From positions 5,642,001 through 5,706,000 of the forward strand of contig NZ_AP022613.1 in NCBI RefSeq assembly GCF_010730195.1: 64,000 bases of DNA, read 5' to 3'. The DNA comes from Mycobacterium conspicuum. GTDB lineage: Bacteria > Actinomycetota > Actinomycetes > Mycobacteriales > Mycobacteriaceae. The translations under genes were made by a program, and so were the position numbers. Below are positions 15,814 through 25,800 of this stretch, piece by piece; position 1 is the stretch's first letter, and every line of letters starts with the position of its first letter. The notes below the pieces were generated by a model. It searched no databases and had not been told where the DNA came from. It was given only the letters and a program-made list of their open reading frames with translations.

Positions 15814-16380
15814 ATGGCGATGAATCTCCTGCACCGATACCGCTGCAGCTCTTCGAACTGGGCGAAAATGGTGGCCGACCAGTTATTGCCGTGGGCGTTG
15901 GACGGGGTCGAGCTCGGCCCGCGGACCCTGGAAATCGGGCCGGGCTACGGGGCGACGACGCGCGCACTGCTCGAGCGCACGGACTCGCTCACCGCCGTCG
16001 AGGTGGACCGGTCGATGGCGGATCGGCTGAACCGGCGCTACGGCGATCGCGCACAGATCATCCACGGCGACGGCACCGACACCGGGCTGCCCGATGGCCA
16101 CTTCACTTCCGTGGTGTGCTTCACGATGCTGCACCATGTGCCCAGCGCCCAATTACAGGATCGGTTGTTAGCCGAGGCATTCCGGGTGTTGCAACCGGGC
16201 TGCACGTTTGCCGGCAGTGACGGGGTGCCGTCGCTGTCGTTTCGGCTCAAGCACATCGCGGACACCTACAACCCAATCCCGCCAACGAATCTCGCCGAGA
16301 GGCTGCGCAAGGCCGGATTCACCGACGTCGTTATCGACGCCAATGCCGCACGCCAACGCTGGCGTGCGACCAAGCCCTAG
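15814..16380 (+). CDS. Class I SAM-dependent methyltransferase (Rv3832c-like)
   Basis: A 188-residue methyltransferase with the SAM-binding motif LEIGPGYGATTRAL (about 33-46), an acidic motif II (TAVEVDRSM), GDGTDTGLPDGHF and MLHHVPS. It matches M. tuberculosis Rv3832c in length and place. The substrate is unknown; the type often methylates small molecules or lipids. ATG 15814 has a possible second ATG two codons on. Its stop codon shares the bases CTAG (16377-16380) with the stop of the convergent gene. Confidence 0.85.
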   Translation: MAMNLLHRYRCSSSNWAKMVADQLLPWALDGVELGPRTLEIGPGYGATTRALLERTDSLTAVEVDRSMADRLNRRYGDRAQIIHGDGTDTGLPDGHFTSVVCFTMLHHVPSAQLQDRLLAEAFRVLQPGCTFAGSDGVPSLSFRLKHIADTYNPIPPTNLAERLRKAGFTDVVIDANAARQRWRATKP

Positions 16381-16865
16381 GCGTCTACGGTCTCTCGGGC
16401 CTGGTCGTGTCGGCGCTGCCGTTCCATGGTGGCGAAGTAGAAGGCGAACGCGAAGGCGAAGCTGGTGAACAGGCTCGACACGAAATACAGCCAGGGGTGC
16501 TTCAGCCCGCGGCGATAGCCGTCGACGATGGTAAAGATCGGCAGCAGAACCACATTGGCGATCGTGTAGTCCTGGCTGGCCGAGCTGGCGGCCGGGTTGG
16601 TGAACATCAGCTTGATGTATTCGGCCCAGCTGCCGTGTTCACCCCACAACGGGTTGGTAGACCCTCCGTGCGAGTACTCCTCCACGTAGGTGATGTTGAA
16701 GTACCAGCCCAGTGCCACCGACGCGATGCCGACGACGTAGTAGACGCATTCCAGTGGAGAAAACAGTGGACCGGCGCCGGGTTTGGCGAACACGCGTTGG
16801 TTGGCCGCGACGATCCAGGCGATGACGGAGATCCCGAGGACGGCGTGGACGATAAGTGACACCAT
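16377..16865 (-). CDS. DUF2834-like small membrane protein (Rv3831-like)
   Basis: A 162-residue protein with a hydrophobic N-terminal segment (VSLIVHAVLGISVIAWIVA), a segment at about 37-55 (LECVYYVVGIASVALGWYF), one near 100-115 (IANVVLLPIFTIVDG) and one near 125-145 (YFVSSLFTSFAFAFAFYF). This 4-segment pattern fits DUF2834-type proteins and Rv3831. The start at 16865 gives the expected length. It is divergent from the TetR gene, with an 18-base perfect palindrome between, so the regulator likely controls it. Function unknown. Confidence 0.75.
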   Translation of the reverse strand: MVSLIVHAVLGISVIAWIVAANQRVFAKPGAGPLFSPLECVYYVVGIASVALGWYFNITYVEEYSHGGSTNPLWGEHGSWAEYIKLMFTNPAASSASQDYTIANVVLLPIFTIVDGYRRGLKHPWLYFVSSLFTSFAFAFAFYFATMERQRRHDQARETVDA

Positions 16866-16893
16866 GGGCGCAGTCTCACCCCACCGCCGAAGT

Positions 16894-16911
16894 TTTGTCA
16901 ATATTGACAAA
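16894..16911. promoter_or_regulatory. 18-base perfect palindrome, TetR operator
   Basis: TTTGTCAATATTGACAAA is a perfect palindrome between the divergent Rv3831-like and TetR genes. Its core GTCA-N4-TGAC recurs at 17571-17582 just before the oxidoreductase gene, which supports it as the operator of the adjacent TetR protein. Confidence 0.75.
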
Positions 16912-16953
16912 TTGACGCGACATAGGGGACATCGGGGGGAGTACCTTACTGGC

Positions 16954-17577
16954 ATGGTCCGGCCCGCGCAGACGGCGCGCAGCGAACGCACCCGCGAGGC
17001 GCTGCGCCAAGCCGCGGTGGTGCGATTTCTGGCCCAGGGCGTCGAGGACACGTCGGCCGAACAGATCGCGGCCGACGCCGGGGTGTCGTTGCGGACGTTC
17101 TATCGACATTTCACGTCCAAGCACGATCTGCTGTTCGCCGACTACACCGGGCTGAACTGGTTCCGCGCCGCGCTCGACGCCAGACCGAACGACGAGCCGA
17201 TCATCGATTCCGTGCAATCGGCGATCTTCGCGTTCCCGTATGACGTTGAAGCCGTCACGAAAATCGCAACGCTGAGGGTCGGCGGCCTGGACCAGGGCCG
17301 CATCGTTCGCCACATTCGGGATGTCCAGGCCGACCTCGCGGATGCGATTGCGGGACAACTGGAAAGGCGCAGCCGCCGGGCCGAGTACACCTCGGATGCG
17401 CGGCTGCGAATCACGGTGGCCGCTCGCTGCATCGCGGCCGCGGTGTTCGGCGCGATGGAAGCATGGATGGTTGGCGACGATCGATCGCTCGGCGAGCTGG
17501 CGCGGATGTCGCATACGGCGCTCGAATCGCTGCGTGACGGCATCTCTGGCACCTGGGCCGACGCAGTTTCGTCATAA
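16954..17577 (+). CDS. TetR-family transcriptional regulator (Rv3830c-like)
   Basis: A 207-residue TetR protein with the N-terminal DNA-binding domain at about 8-58 (REALRQAAVVRFLAQGVEDT, AGVSLRTFYRHFTSKHDLLF). Length, neighbours and sequence fit M. tuberculosis Rv3830c. The ATG at 16954 is chosen because longer frames would run through the palindrome region. The 18-base palindrome upstream and the related site over its own stop codon suggest it represses itself, the Rv3831-like membrane protein and the downstream oxidoreductase. Confidence 0.88.
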   Translation: MVRPAQTARSERTREALRQAAVVRFLAQGVEDTSAEQIAADAGVSLRTFYRHFTSKHDLLFADYTGLNWFRAALDARPNDEPIIDSVQSAIFAFPYDVEAVTKIATLRVGGLDQGRIVRHIRDVQADLADAIAGQLERRSRRAEYTSDARLRITVAARCIAAAVFGAMEAWMVGDDRSLGELARMSHTALESLRDGISGTWADAVSS

Positions 17578-17582
17578 TTGAC
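17571..17582. promoter_or_regulatory. Second GTCA-N4-TGAC operator, before the oxidoreductase gene
   Basis: GTCATAATTGAC overlaps the TetR stop codon and lies 44 bases before the oxidoreductase start. It has the same half-sites and 4-base spacing as the core of the palindrome at 16894-16911, and flanking TTT/AAA bases are partly kept. Confidence 0.55.
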
Positions 17583-17625
17583 AAAACTTTGACCGCGTGC
17601 CAGCCTGCAGTTCGGGAGGTCAGAC

Positions 17626-19185
17626 ATGTCCTATGACGCGATCGTTATCGGTGCCGGCCACAACGGGCTGGCCGCGGCGGTGCTGCTGCAGAAGGCCGGC
17701 CTGCGGACGCTGTGCTTGGAATCCAAGCTCTACGCCGGCGGGATGGCCTCCACGGTGGAGCTTTTCGACGGCTACCAGTTCGAGATCGCGGGCTCGGTGC
17801 AGTTCCCCACCGCGCCGGTGGTCCGGCAAGAATTGGGCCTGGACACCCTGCCGACGATCGACCTGGACGTGATGTCGGTGGCCCTGCGCGGCATCCGGGA
17901 CGACCCGATGGTCCAGTACAGCGACCCGATGAAACTGTTCGCCCACCTCAACGAGGTGCACGGCGCGGAGGCCGTCAACGGCATGGCCGGGCTGATGGCC
18001 TGGGCGCAAGCGCCGACCCGCGCGCTGGGCCGGTTCGACGCCGGGGCGCTGCCCAAGACGCTGGATGAGATGTATGCCTGCGCCACAAACGAATTCGAGC
18101 GCTCGGCCATCGACGACATGCTGTTCGGTTCGGTCACCGACATCCTGGACCGCTACCTTCCCGACCGCGAGAAGCACGGCGCGCTGCGCGGCTCCATGAC
18201 CGTGCTTGCGGTCAACACCCTCTACCGCGGTCCGGCCACCCCGGGCAGCGCGGCCGCCCTCGCCTTCGGGCTCGGCGTCCCCGACGGCGACACCATGCAG
18301 ATGAAAAAGCTGCGCGGCGGCATCGGGGCGCTCACCGCCCACCTGGCCGACACGCTGGAAAGCGGCGGCGGCGAAGTCCGGCTGCGCACCAAAGTGACCG
18401 AAATCCTCGTCACCGACGGCCACGTGAGCGGGGTGCGCACCGAGGCGGGCGAGACCCTGAGCGCCCCGATCGTGATCTCGGCCATCGCGCCCGACGTGAC
18501 CCTCAACGAGCTGATCGACCCGGCGGTGCTGACCGCCGACATCCGCGAACGCTACGCGCGGATCGATCACCGCGGCAGCTACATCCAGATGCACTTCGCC
18601 CTCGACGAGCCCCCCGAATTCGCCGCGCCCTACGAGGCGCTCAACGACCCGAGCATGCAGGCGTCGATCGGCATCTTCTGCACACCCGAGGAAGTACAGC
18701 AGCAGTGGGAGGACTGCCGACGGGGGATCGTGCCGGCCGACCCGACGGTCGTGTTCCAGATCCCCTCGCAGAACGACCCCAACCTGGCGCCCGAGGGCAA
18801 GCATGCGGCGTCGGCGTTCGCGTTGTGGTTCCCCATCGAGGGCAACGTGGATTACGGGCAGGCGAAGGTCGAGATGGGCCAGCGGGTGATCGACAAGATC
18901 AACCGTCTGGCGCCGAACTTCGAACGCAGCATCAGTCGGCACACCACCTTTACGCCCAAGCACATGGGTGTGATGTTCGGCGCCCCGGGTGGCGATTACT
19001 GCCACGGGCTGTTCCATCCGCAGCAGGTCGGCCCCAACCGTCCGGGGCCGAAAGGCTTTATCGGGCAACCGATCCCGGTCGGCGGGCTCTACCTCGCCAG
19101 CACCGGATGCCACGGCGGGCCCGGCATCACGTTCATTCCCGGCTACAACGCGGCACAGGCGGCACTGGCGGACCGAAACGGCTAG
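17626..19185 (+). CDS. Phytoene-desaturase-like FAD oxidoreductase (Rv3829c-like)
   Basis: A 519-residue flavoprotein with the dinucleotide motif IVIGAGHNGLAAA at residues 6-18 and the second FAD motif near the C-terminus (LYLASTGCHGGPGITFIPGY). These fit the NAD(P)/FAD-dependent carotenoid-desaturase/retinol-saturase group, as in M. tuberculosis Rv3829c. No carotenoid genes are nearby, so the substrate is unknown; a polyene or lipid is likely. The ribosome binding site GGGAGG lies 8 bases before the ATG. It is probably under the TetR protein encoded just upstream. Confidence 0.85.
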   Translation: MSYDAIVIGAGHNGLAAAVLLQKAGLRTLCLESKLYAGGMASTVELFDGYQFEIAGSVQFPTAPVVRQELGLDTLPTIDLDVMSVALRGIRDDPMVQYSDPMKLFAHLNEVHGAEAVNGMAGLMAWAQAPTRALGRFDAGALPKTLDEMYACATNEFERSAIDDMLFGSVTDILDRYLPDREKHGALRGSMTVLAVNTLYRGPATPGSAAALAFGLGVPDGDTMQMKKLRGGIGALTAHLADTLESGGGEVRLRTKVTEILVTDGHVSGVRTEAGETLSAPIVISAIAPDVTLNELIDPAVLTADIRERYARIDHRGSYIQMHFALDEPPEFAAPYEALNDPSMQASIGIFCTPEEVQQQWEDCRRGIVPADPTVVFQIPSQNDPNLAPEGKHAASAFALWFPIEGNVDYGQAKVEMGQRVIDKINRLAPNFERSISRHTTFTPKHMGVMFGAPGGDYCHGLFHPQQVGPNRPGPKGFIGQPIPVGGLYLASTGCHGGPGITFIPGYNAAQAALADRNG

Positions 19186-19293
19186 CCGCTTTGTGTCGGC
19201 TCAAGTGTGAGGGGTTCGCGCTAGTCGCAGCCGGCTGACCTGCTCCTTTGCGCGCGGCCGAAACTTGTCGGTGGTGGCTGCTTTGATGGCGGT

Positions 19294-20568
19294 ATGTCGT
19301 TGACCGCTTCTGCTGATGCCGTGGAGATGATTCCGAAGGATCGTCTTGCGGTGTTGTTTGGGGAGTTGGCGGAGTTGTGTGGTCAGCGTAATGCGATTGA
19401 TGGGCGCATCGTGGCGATCGCTGCCGAGCTCGATGGTCGGCAGTTGTGGGGGATGACCGGGGCGCGGTCGCTGGCGGCGGTGATGGCCTGGAAGACGGGC
19501 TGCTCACCGGGCAATGCGCGCACCGTGGCCACCATCGCCGAGCGGTTGGAGGAGTTTCCACGCTGCGCTCAAGCTTTGAGCGAGGGTCGGCTGTCGCTGG
19601 ATCAGGTCGGGGTGATCGCCGCGCGCGCGGGGCAGGGATCCGATGAGCACTACGCGCAGCTGGCCGCGGTGGCCACGGTGAGCCAGTTGCGCACCGCGGT
19701 CAAACTCGAACCGCGACCCGACCCCGGCCCCGAACCTGAGCCCGATCTGCGGCCGTCGATCACCAAGACCTTTTCTGATGAACGATTCAGCTATTGGCGG
19801 ATCAAGCTAGGGAATCTGGAGGCGGCGACATTCGACGCCGCGCTGGCCTCGCACCGTGAGGCGCTGGTCGCGCAGTGGAAACGCGACCACGGTGACGACG
19901 ACGATAACGACGACGCGCGCGCCGGCGAGGAGAGGCCGCCGTTGCCGAGCACCGGGGAGGCGTTCATGCACCTGGTCGAGGCGGGCTGGGATGTGGAGGC
20001 GGCCCGCCGCCCGCACGGGCAGCACACCACCGTGGTGGTGCACGTCGATGTGCAGCAGAAAGCCGCCGCCCTGCATCTGGGGCCGCTGCTGTCGGACGCC
20101 GAACGCCAGGAACTGACCTGCGATGCCACCTGCGAGGTCTGGTTCGAACGCCACGGCAACGTCATCGGCGCCGGGCGCACCACCCGGGTGATCAACCGCC
20201 GGCTGCGCCGCGCGCTCGAGCACCGCCACCCGACCTGCGCGGTGCCCGGTTGTGGCGCCACCCGCGGTCTGCATGCGCACCACATCCAGCATTGGGAAGA
20301 CGGCGGCCCCACCGAATTACACAATCTGGTGCTGCTTTGTCCGTACCATCATCGGCTGCACCACCGCGGCCTGATCAGGATCAGCGGACCCGCCGACGCC
20401 CTGACCGTCACCGACAACGAAGGCCAACTACTCAGCCCGGGATCACTAGCGCGACCACCCACCCAACCCCCACCCGCGGTCCCGCCCTGCCGCGGGCCCC
20501 TCGGCGAACGCGCCGACTGGTGGTGGTACACACCCTTCCAACCCCAACCACCACCCAGCAACAACTGA
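19294..20568 (+). CDS. 13E12-repeat/HNH nuclease-domain protein
   Basis: A 424-residue protein of the mycobacterial 13E12 (DUF222 plus HNH) repeat family. The DUF222 part covers about residues 10-290. The HNH domain at about 310-360 carries the zinc Cys pair (CAVPGCGATRG), LHAHHIQHWEDGG and LCPYHHRLHH. Such genes occur in many copies in mycobacterial and other actinobacterial genomes and are considered mobile or repeat-like; their activity is not well known. This copy appears intact and fills the place where M. tuberculosis has Rv3827c/Rv3828c insertion genes. No flanking repeats were seen. Confidence 0.85.
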   Translation: MSLTASADAVEMIPKDRLAVLFGELAELCGQRNAIDGRIVAIAAELDGRQLWGMTGARSLAAVMAWKTGCSPGNARTVATIAERLEEFPRCAQALSEGRLSLDQVGVIAARAGQGSDEHYAQLAAVATVSQLRTAVKLEPRPDPGPEPEPDLRPSITKTFSDERFSYWRIKLGNLEAATFDAALASHREALVAQWKRDHGDDDDNDDARAGEERPPLPSTGEAFMHLVEAGWDVEAARRPHGQHTTVVVHVDVQQKAAALHLGPLLSDAERQELTCDATCEVWFERHGNVIGAGRTTRVINRRLRRALEHRHPTCAVPGCGATRGLHAHHIQHWEDGGPTELHNLVLLCPYHHRLHHRGLIRISGPADALTVTDNEGQLLSPGSLARPPTQPPPAVPPCRGPLGERADWWWYTPFQPQPPPSNN

Positions 20569-20654
20569 GTTGATGAGCGGGGCGCGTCAACGCTCAAACA
20601 TGTTGGAGCACAGAATAATTCGCAGTGCCCGGCCGACCCTGCGGCCCCGAAACC

Positions 20655-22418
20655 TCAGGCGTTTATCCGGTTGAACTGGCCGCCGCGGTAGAGCTTGACG
20701 CACTCCGCTCGTCGGACCTTGCCACTGGTGGTGATGGGAATTGCGCCGGGGGACACCATCACCAGATCCGACACGCTCAACCCGTGTGACGTCGAGATCG
20801 CGGCGGTGACTTCGCGCTTGACCATCCCCAGCCGCTCCGACACCTCCTCTTTGGGACCGCGCCTCTTGACCTCGATGATGGTGACCAGCTTTTCGCCGCC
20901 TGCCCCGGCGTCATCGGGAACGGCGATCGCCACGCACCGGCCCTTGGTGATCTCTTGGATCGTCGCCTCGATGTCGTCGGGGGAGTGGTTGCGTCCGCGG
21001 ACGATCAGCAGATCCTTGATGCGGCCGATGATGAACAGTTCGCCCTCGGAAATGAAGCCCGAGTCTCCCGTCTTCAGCCAGGGCCCCTCGGGTGTGCCGT
21101 TCGACGCGGACGCGAACCGCCCGCCGAAGGTGCGCTCGGTCTCCGCGGGCTTATTCCAGTAGCCGATGGCCACATTGTCGCCGTGCACCCAGATCTCGCC
21201 GACCGTTCCCTGCGGGCACTCGGTGGAGGTGTCGGGATCGACGACGCGGACCGTCGGCGACTCGGGCACCTCGTAACTGACCAACGGTGTGCTGCCCTCG
21301 CCCGTCGAGCGCTTCGCCTGCCCCGCGGAAAGCTCGCCGGCGTCGAAGTCGACGATCGTCGGAGGTTTGCCGGGCGAGCTCGTCGACACATACACGGTTG
21401 CCTCAGCGAGCCCATACGAGGGGCGCAGCACCGACGCCTGGAAATTGAAGCGAGCAAACCGGTCACTGAACCGCTTCAGGGTTGCCGGATTCACTCGCTC
21501 GCTACCGCTGAGGATGGTCACGATGCCGCCCAGATCGAACCCCGCGAGGTCGTCGTCGGAAACTTTGCCCGAGGCCAACTCGAAGGCGAAGTTGGGTGCC
21601 GCCGAGAATGCCCGTTCGCCCCCCACCGATTGACCGCCCTCGGCCATCAACTGCAGCCATCGCGCCGGCCGTTGCAGAAACGCGATGGGGCTGGTGAGCA
21701 CGCCAGGAAGCCCCGCCATGATCGGCGCGCACACCCCCAGGACCAGGCCCATGTCGTGGTAAAAGGGCAACCACGACATGAGAAAGCCGTTCTGCGGCGG
21801 AATGCCGCCGAGATGCGAGAAATAACCGGCCATCAATTGCTTGAAATTCGACAGCAAATTGGTGTACGTGATCTCAACCCCGGCGGGAGTACGCGTCGAA
21901 CCGGACGTATATTGCAAATACACGGCGCCGGGTCGACTATCGAGTTCGACTCCTGACGGGAGCGCAGCATCCTGATCCAGCCGGTCGACCTCGATGATCG
22001 TGGGCGTCGCAGCCAACGGCTGTGACGTAATCTGTTGGGCGATATCGCCGATTACCGAGGACGTCGTCAGAATGATGGTCGGCGCGGCATCCAGCAACAC
22101 CGCTTCAACGCGCTCGTCCGTGGCCCCACCCATAGGCAGCGAAAGCGGGACCCCGATAACACCGGCCTGCATCGCACCCAAAAAGGCATAAATGTAGTCC
22201 AAACCCTGTGGAATCAATATGACGGCCCGGTCGCCGGGCGAAGCGTGCCGACGGATTTCCAGTGCCACGTTTACCATTCGCCGATACAACTCGTACCACG
22301 TGACAATTTGGGATATGCCGTCCCAGTCGTGGCCGTAATCTACATATTTAAATGCGGCGCCGTCGGGGTGCAAATTGACATTCTGCCGGAGCATCGCGGG
22401 AATGGAAGGCTGAACCAC
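20655..22418 (-). CDS. fadD23: Long-chain fatty-acid AMP ligase, FadD23-type
   Basis: FadD23 activates a long-chain fatty acid as acyl-AMP and passes it to Pks2 for sulfolipid acyl chains. The 587-residue protein has the AMP-binding loop YLQYTSGSTRTPAG, SWLPFYHDMGLV, SGSERVNP, PSYGLAEATVYVST, the adenylation motif TGDSGF and KDLLIVRGRNHSPDDIE. These are the marks of fatty acyl-AMP ligases rather than CoA ligases. It matches M. tuberculosis FadD23 (584 residues) closely. GTG 22418 is chosen because VVQPSIPAMLRQ aligns with the FadD23 start; a TTG at 22436 would add six residues. It is divergent from pks2. Confidence 0.92.
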   Translation of the reverse strand: MVQPSIPAMLRQNVNLHPDGAAFKYVDYGHDWDGISQIVTWYELYRRMVNVALEIRRHASPGDRAVILIPQGLDYIYAFLGAMQAGVIGVPLSLPMGGATDERVEAVLLDAAPTIILTTSSVIGDIAQQITSQPLAATPTIIEVDRLDQDAALPSGVELDSRPGAVYLQYTSGSTRTPAGVEITYTNLLSNFKQLMAGYFSHLGGIPPQNGFLMSWLPFYHDMGLVLGVCAPIMAGLPGVLTSPIAFLQRPARWLQLMAEGGQSVGGERAFSAAPNFAFELASGKVSDDDLAGFDLGGIVTILSGSERVNPATLKRFSDRFARFNFQASVLRPSYGLAEATVYVSTSSPGKPPTIVDFDAGELSAGQAKRSTGEGSTPLVSYEVPESPTVRVVDPDTSTECPQGTVGEIWVHGDNVAIGYWNKPAETERTFGGRFASASNGTPEGPWLKTGDSGFISEGELFIIGRIKDLLIVRGRNHSPDDIEATIQEITKGRCVAIAVPDDAGAGGEKLVTIIEVKRRGPKEEVSERLGMVKREVTAAISTSHGLSVSDLVMVSPGAIPITTSGKVRRAECVKLYRGGQFNRINA

Positions 22419-22857
22419 AGGGCAACACACTACCAATTGGCCATCACCCCGCGCCGGACTTCGCAGCCCGATCGGACCCCACCCGGACGCCCCTCGGGAG
22501 CCCGCGGAAGGCGTCGGCTGGGCGGCCGTGACGACGGGTCGATCCGCGGGCGATTCGGCTATGTGCGCGCTGGGTGCAGCCTGTCATCGGGCGGCATCGG
22601 GCGACGAAACGTGCAGCTGAACGGCCCGCCGCCGACCGCGGGGCGCAGCTCCAAGATTAGAGTTTTGGTACGTTCGCCTGATTTTTCCTCTTCGGCGGAC
22701 CCGACCGGTTACGCTGCTGAAGAGTTCAGCATGAGCGTCTGGCTTCAATGTCGGGGGGCGGCGGATCTGCTGCGATGATGCAGCGTTCCAACCGGGCTTG
22801 AATTCCGTTGATGGCCCTCGCAAAGCTGGTGGGAAAGAAGAAGAGGTGGGACGGGTC
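22419..22857. promoter_or_regulatory. fadD23-pks2 divergent promoter region
   Basis: A 439-base gap without a gene between two divergent lipid-synthesis genes. A perfect 6-3-6 inverted repeat, GCTGAA-GAG-TTCAGC, lies at 22716-22730, and a shorter hairpin (GCTGC/GCAGC) near 22770-22786. In M. tuberculosis this region binds PhoP; I could not find a convincing PhoP direct repeat here by eye. Confidence 0.45.
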
Positions 22858-25800
22858 GTGGACGAGCCACGTGTGACTCCTGTTGCTGTTATCGGTTTGG
22901 CGTGCCGGTTGCCCGGCGGCATCGACTCCCCGGAGTTGCTGTGGGACGCGCTGATGCGCGGCGATGACCTGATCACCGTCATTCCGCTGGACCGCTGGGA
23001 CGCCGACGAGATCTACGACCCCGAGCCGGGCGTGCCGGGCCGGTCGGTATGCAAATGGGGCGCATTTATCGACGGCCACGCCGACTTCGACTGCGAGTTC
23101 TTCGGCATCAGCGAGCGCGAGGCGATCAACACCGACCCCCAGCAACGGTTGTTGCTGGAGACGTCGTGGGAAGCCATGGAACACGGTGGTCTGAACCGGG
23201 CCACCCTCGCGGATACGCGCACCGGTGTGTTCATGGGCGTGACGCACAACGACTACACCATGGTGGCCGCCGAGGCCAGCGCGTTGGACGGCCCCTACGG
23301 CTTCTTGGGCAACAGCTTCAGCATGGCGTCCGGGCGGGTGGCGTACACCCTGGGGGTACATGGCCCGGCCCTGACGGTGGACACCGCGTGCTCGTCCGGT
23401 CTGGCCGCGGTGCACATGGCGTGCCGCAGCCTGCACGAGGGCGAAAGCGACCTCGCGTTCGCCGGTGGGGTGTCGCTGCAGATGGACTCGCGCAAGGCCG
23501 CGGCCGGGTCGGCATTGGGAATGTTGTCCAAGACCGGGCATTGCCATGCGTTTGACGTCGACGCGGACGGCTTCGTGCCGGGCGAGGCTTGCGTGGTCCT
23601 GCTGCTCAAGCGCCTGCCCGACGCACAGGCCGACGGCGACCGCATCCTGGCCGTGTTGCGCGGCACCGCGGCCAATCAGGATGGCCACACCATCAACATC
23701 GCGACGCCCTCGCAGGCCGCCCAGGCGGCGGCCTACCGGGCGGCGTTGGCCGCCGGCGGCGTCGACCCGAGCACCGTGGGGATGGTGGAAGCCCATGGCC
23801 CCGGGACGCCCATCGGTGACCCGATCGAATACGCCAGCCTGGCCGAGGTTTACGGCACCGAGTACCCGTGCGCCCTGGCGTCGGTGAAGACCAACTTCGG
23901 GCACACCCAGTCGGCCTCCGGGGTGCTGGGGCTGGCCAAGGCGATCCTGGCGCTGCAGCACGGTGAGATCCCGCGCAATCTGCACTTCAACAAGTTGCCC
24001 GATGAGATCGCCCCCATCGAGACCAATCTCTTTGTGCCGGTGGTGACCACGCCGTGGCCGATCTCCAACGGTCACGGCACCCCGCGGCGGGCGGCGGTCT
24101 CCTCCTACGGGTTCTCCGGGACCAACGTGCACGTGGTTGTCGAGCAGGCTCCCGAGGCCCCGCAGATCCTTGAGACTCCCGACGTCGAGGCGCCCACGCA
24201 GGGCATGGCCAACCCGCTGTGGTTTGCGTTGTCGGCGAGCTCCGCCGACGCGCTGCGGCAGACCGCCAAGCGGCTGGCGGACTGGCTGCCCGAGCACTCG
24301 GACGCCGTCGCGCTGTCAGATTTGGGTTACACCCTGGCCCGGCGGCGCGCGCACCGGCCGGTGCGTACCGCCGTCACGGCCGCCACCATGGAGGAGCTGA
24401 TCGCGGGCCTGCGTGAGGTCGCCGACGGTGACGCTCCCTATCAGGCCGCGGTGGGTCAAGACGACCGGGGCCCGGTGTGGGTGTTTTCCGGGCAGGGCTC
24501 GCAATGGGCGGCGATGGGCGCCGAATTGCTGGCCACCGAACCGGTTTTCGCCGCGACGGTCGCCGAAGCCGAGCCGCTGATCGCGCGGGAATCCGGGTTC
24601 TCGGTAACCGAGGCGATGACCTCGCCGGAGACGGTGACCGGCATCGACCGCGTCCAGCCGACGATCTTCACCATGCAGGTCGCGCTCGCCGCCACGATGA
24701 AGTCGTACGGGGTCATCCCGGGTGCCGTGATCGGCCACTCGATGGGCGAGTCCGCCGCGGCGGTGGTCGCGGGGGCCCTGTCGCTGGAAGACGGCATCAA
24801 GGTGATCTGCCGACGCTCGAAGTTGATGCTCACCATCGCCGGGTCCGCGGCGATGGCGTCGGTGGAGCTGCCCGCGCTGGCCGTGCAGTCCGAGCTGACC
24901 GCGCAGGGCGTCGACGACGTGGTGGTGGCCGTGGTGAGCTCGCCGCAGTCCACGGTGGTCGCCGGTTCCACCGAATCGATCCGCAAGCTGGTCGACGCGT
25001 GGGAGCAGCGCGAAGTCATGGCCCGGGAAGTCGCCGTGGACGTGGCCTCGCATTCGCCGCAGGTCGACCCGATCCTGGCTGAATTGACCGAGGTGCTCGC
25101 CGACCTGTCCCCGCAGGCGCCGCAGGTTCCTTACTACTCGGCGACCCTGTTCGACCCGCGTGAGCGGCCGGCCTGCGATGCCGGGTACTGGGCCGACAAT
25201 CTGCGCCACACCGTGCGGTTCTCCGCCGCGGTGCGCGCGGCGCTGGACGACGGCTACCGGGTGTTCGCCGAGCTGTCGCCACACCCGCTGTTGACCCACG
25301 CCGTCGAGCAGACCGCGGCCAGCATCGGCATGCCGGTGGCCGCGCTGGCCGGGATGCGCCGCGAGCAGCCGCTGCCGCTGGGGCTGCGTGGTCTGCTGAC
25401 CGACGTGTACGCCGCGGGCGCGGCGGTGGACTTCGCGATTCCCTTCCCTCAGGGCCGACTGGTCGACACGCCGCTGCCGGCCTGGACGCACCGTCGCCTG
25501 TATCACGACGCTGACGCCCAACAGAGCAAGGGCGCCTTCAGTGTCGCCGTGCACCCGCTGCTGGGATCGCACGTGCAGCTGCCCGAGGAGCCCGAGCGGC
25601 ACGCCTGGCAGAGCGACGTCGGCACCGCGACCCTGCCCTGGCTGGGTGACCACCAAATCCACAACGTGGCAGCGCTTCCCGGCGCCGCCTACTGCGAGAT
25701 GGCGTTGACCGCGGCGCGCGCCGTGCTCGGCGAGGGAGCCGAAGCCCGCGACGTGCGGTTCGAGGCGATGCTGCTGCTCGACGAGGAGACCCCGATCTCG

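Noticed and set aside
19686..19780. CRISPR or tandem repeats inside the 13E12 gene
   Set aside because: The repetitive look comes from Pro/Glu/Asp codons (PDPGPEPEPD). There are no regular repeats or spacers, and none was found elsewhere in the window.
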